From positions 1 through 64,000 of the forward strand of contig JALWRH010000029.1 in NCBI GenBank assembly GCA_026994195.1: DNA of 64,000 bases, written 5' to 3'. A model generated the notes under the pieces. It was given only the letters and a program-made list of their open reading frames with translations. It was not told where the DNA came from and ran no database searches. This document shows positions 63,486 through 64,000 of this stretch, piece after piece. This DNA is from Sedimenticola sp. (lineage in GTDB: Bacteria; Pseudomonadota; Gammaproteobacteria; Chromatiales; Chromatiaceae). Within the stretch, counting starts at the first letter, position 1; each line of letters begins with the position of its first letter. The translations under genes and the position numbers were made by a program.

Positions 63486-64000
63486 ATGAACCATTCCAAG
63501 GAAAATATTCGCCAACAGGTACAACACAATTGTCATATTGCCGATGCCCGGCATGCAGGAGATTTCACCATGTGTACCTATCTTCTGAAAATGCGTGAAT
63601 TCTTTCGCTGGGAACAGAACCTGGGCATACAGGCCGTTCTGCCCAGGGAAAAACTGGGGGATTGGCTGGAAGCGCGTGAGGCGCTTTGGGAATCTTTGCA
63701 CACACAAGATTATGCGCCTCTGAAAATCGATGGCAGGGAATATGATCCTTTTGACGTGCCTGCCATCAACCGCGCTCTGGATGCCCATGGGCTGGTGTAC
63801 AGCGCGGGTTTGGCTACAGGAGCCCGGGCGAATTTCTTTCTTGGAGAACTGCTGGACCGGGAAACCGGCGAGGAGGGCTTCATGCTGCATCTGTCAGGAA
63901 AGGAGTACGCCCGTTGCCTGAGCGCCCCCCCTGCCATGGCAGCGGAAAAAAATGTCTTTCTGCGCCGGGAGGCATTGGCCCGCTATCTGTGGGAAAAATA
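63486..64000 (+). CDS. Conserved hypothetical protein, N-terminal part (cut by window edge)
   Basis: The frame opens at ATG 63486 and is still open at base 64000 after 171 complete codons. The N-terminus reads NIRQQVQHNCHIADARHAGD then CTYLLKMREFFRWE. It resembles a family of uncharacterised proteobacterial proteins that share this CxI-x-DARHA style opening; I cannot name it with certainty. A Cys16-His17 pair, His23 and Cys30 cluster near the start and could bind a metal. Later segments include DWLEAREALWESLHTQDYAP and LVYSAGLATGARANFFLGEL. The right-hand part is outside the window. Confidence 0.7.
   Translation, partial: MNHSKENIRQQVQHNCHIADARHAGDFTMCTYLLKMREFFRWEQNLGIQAVLPREKLGDWLEAREALWESLHTQDYAPLKIDGREYDPFDVPAINRALDAHGLVYSAGLATGARANFFLGELLDRETGEEGFMLHLSGKEYARCLSAPPAMAAEKNVFLRREALARYLWEK

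Overview
The window reads as a densely coded chromosomal segment of a gammaproteobacterium. Gene families point that way: a PrlC-type oligopeptidase A, a UPF0149 protein, a BepA-type peptidase, a UbiD decarboxylase, a pseudomonad-type HemB and a PstSCAB-PhoU-PhoB-PhoR block. A proton-pumping pyrophosphatase, a NorD/CbbO-type VWA protein, a DUF1501/DUF1800 pair and an exosortase-A (XrtA/PEP-CTERM) style exopolysaccharide locus suggest a sulfur-oxidising or other autotrophic lineage. That last step is inference. I saw no rRNA, tRNA, CRISPR array, prophage or transposase gene.

Bases 1-16076 are an exopolysaccharide locus. They hold a glycosyltransferase cut by the left edge, an O-antigen-ligase-like polymerase, an outer-membrane export lipoprotein, a chain-length determinant, a tyrosine-kinase-like partner whose Walker A lysine is missing, an outer-membrane beta-barrel, a membrane J-domain protein and a polyprenyl-phosphate sugar transferase. 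Next comes a modification group: NAD-synthase-like protein, asparagine-synthase-like amidotransferase, acyl carrier protein, AMP-forming ligase, PrmC-like methyltransferase and polysaccharide deacetylase.

Bases 16254-25275 carry the phosphate regulon: a Pho box and -10 element, pstS, a terminator-like hairpin, pstC-pstA-pstB, a 480-bp repeat region, then phoU-phoB-phoR and hemB. Bases 25276-31376 continue the phosphate theme with a structured leader and hppA, an LtaS-like phosphotransferase and a Pit transporter.

Bases 31686-43850 hold aroE, an unknown lipoprotein, prlC, a UPF0149 gene, bcp, a DUF1501/DUF1800 export pair and deaD. Bases 43995-48211 hold a thioredoxin-like protein opposite a sensor kinase, a receiver-PAS protein and an ArsR-type regulator. 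Bases 48232-57405 hold a TraB-family membrane protein, small unknown genes, ubiD, an HD-GYP protein overlapping a CbbO-like gene, an MlaC-like protein and a retropepsin-like protease. Bases 57713-64000 hold an HU-type protein, a tightly overlapping MoxR / VWA-metallopeptidase / M48 peptidase operon, and three unknown genes.

The least expected structure is in the non-coding DNA. Related repeats occur near 21, 34 and 57 kb. At two of them a 53-bp tandem unit starts at exactly the same base after the T-run of an intrinsic terminator. At two of them a pair of inverted 22-bp arms is separated by exactly 23 bp. Two further multi-hairpin elements lie at 38.1-38.5 kb and 50.57-50.73 kb.
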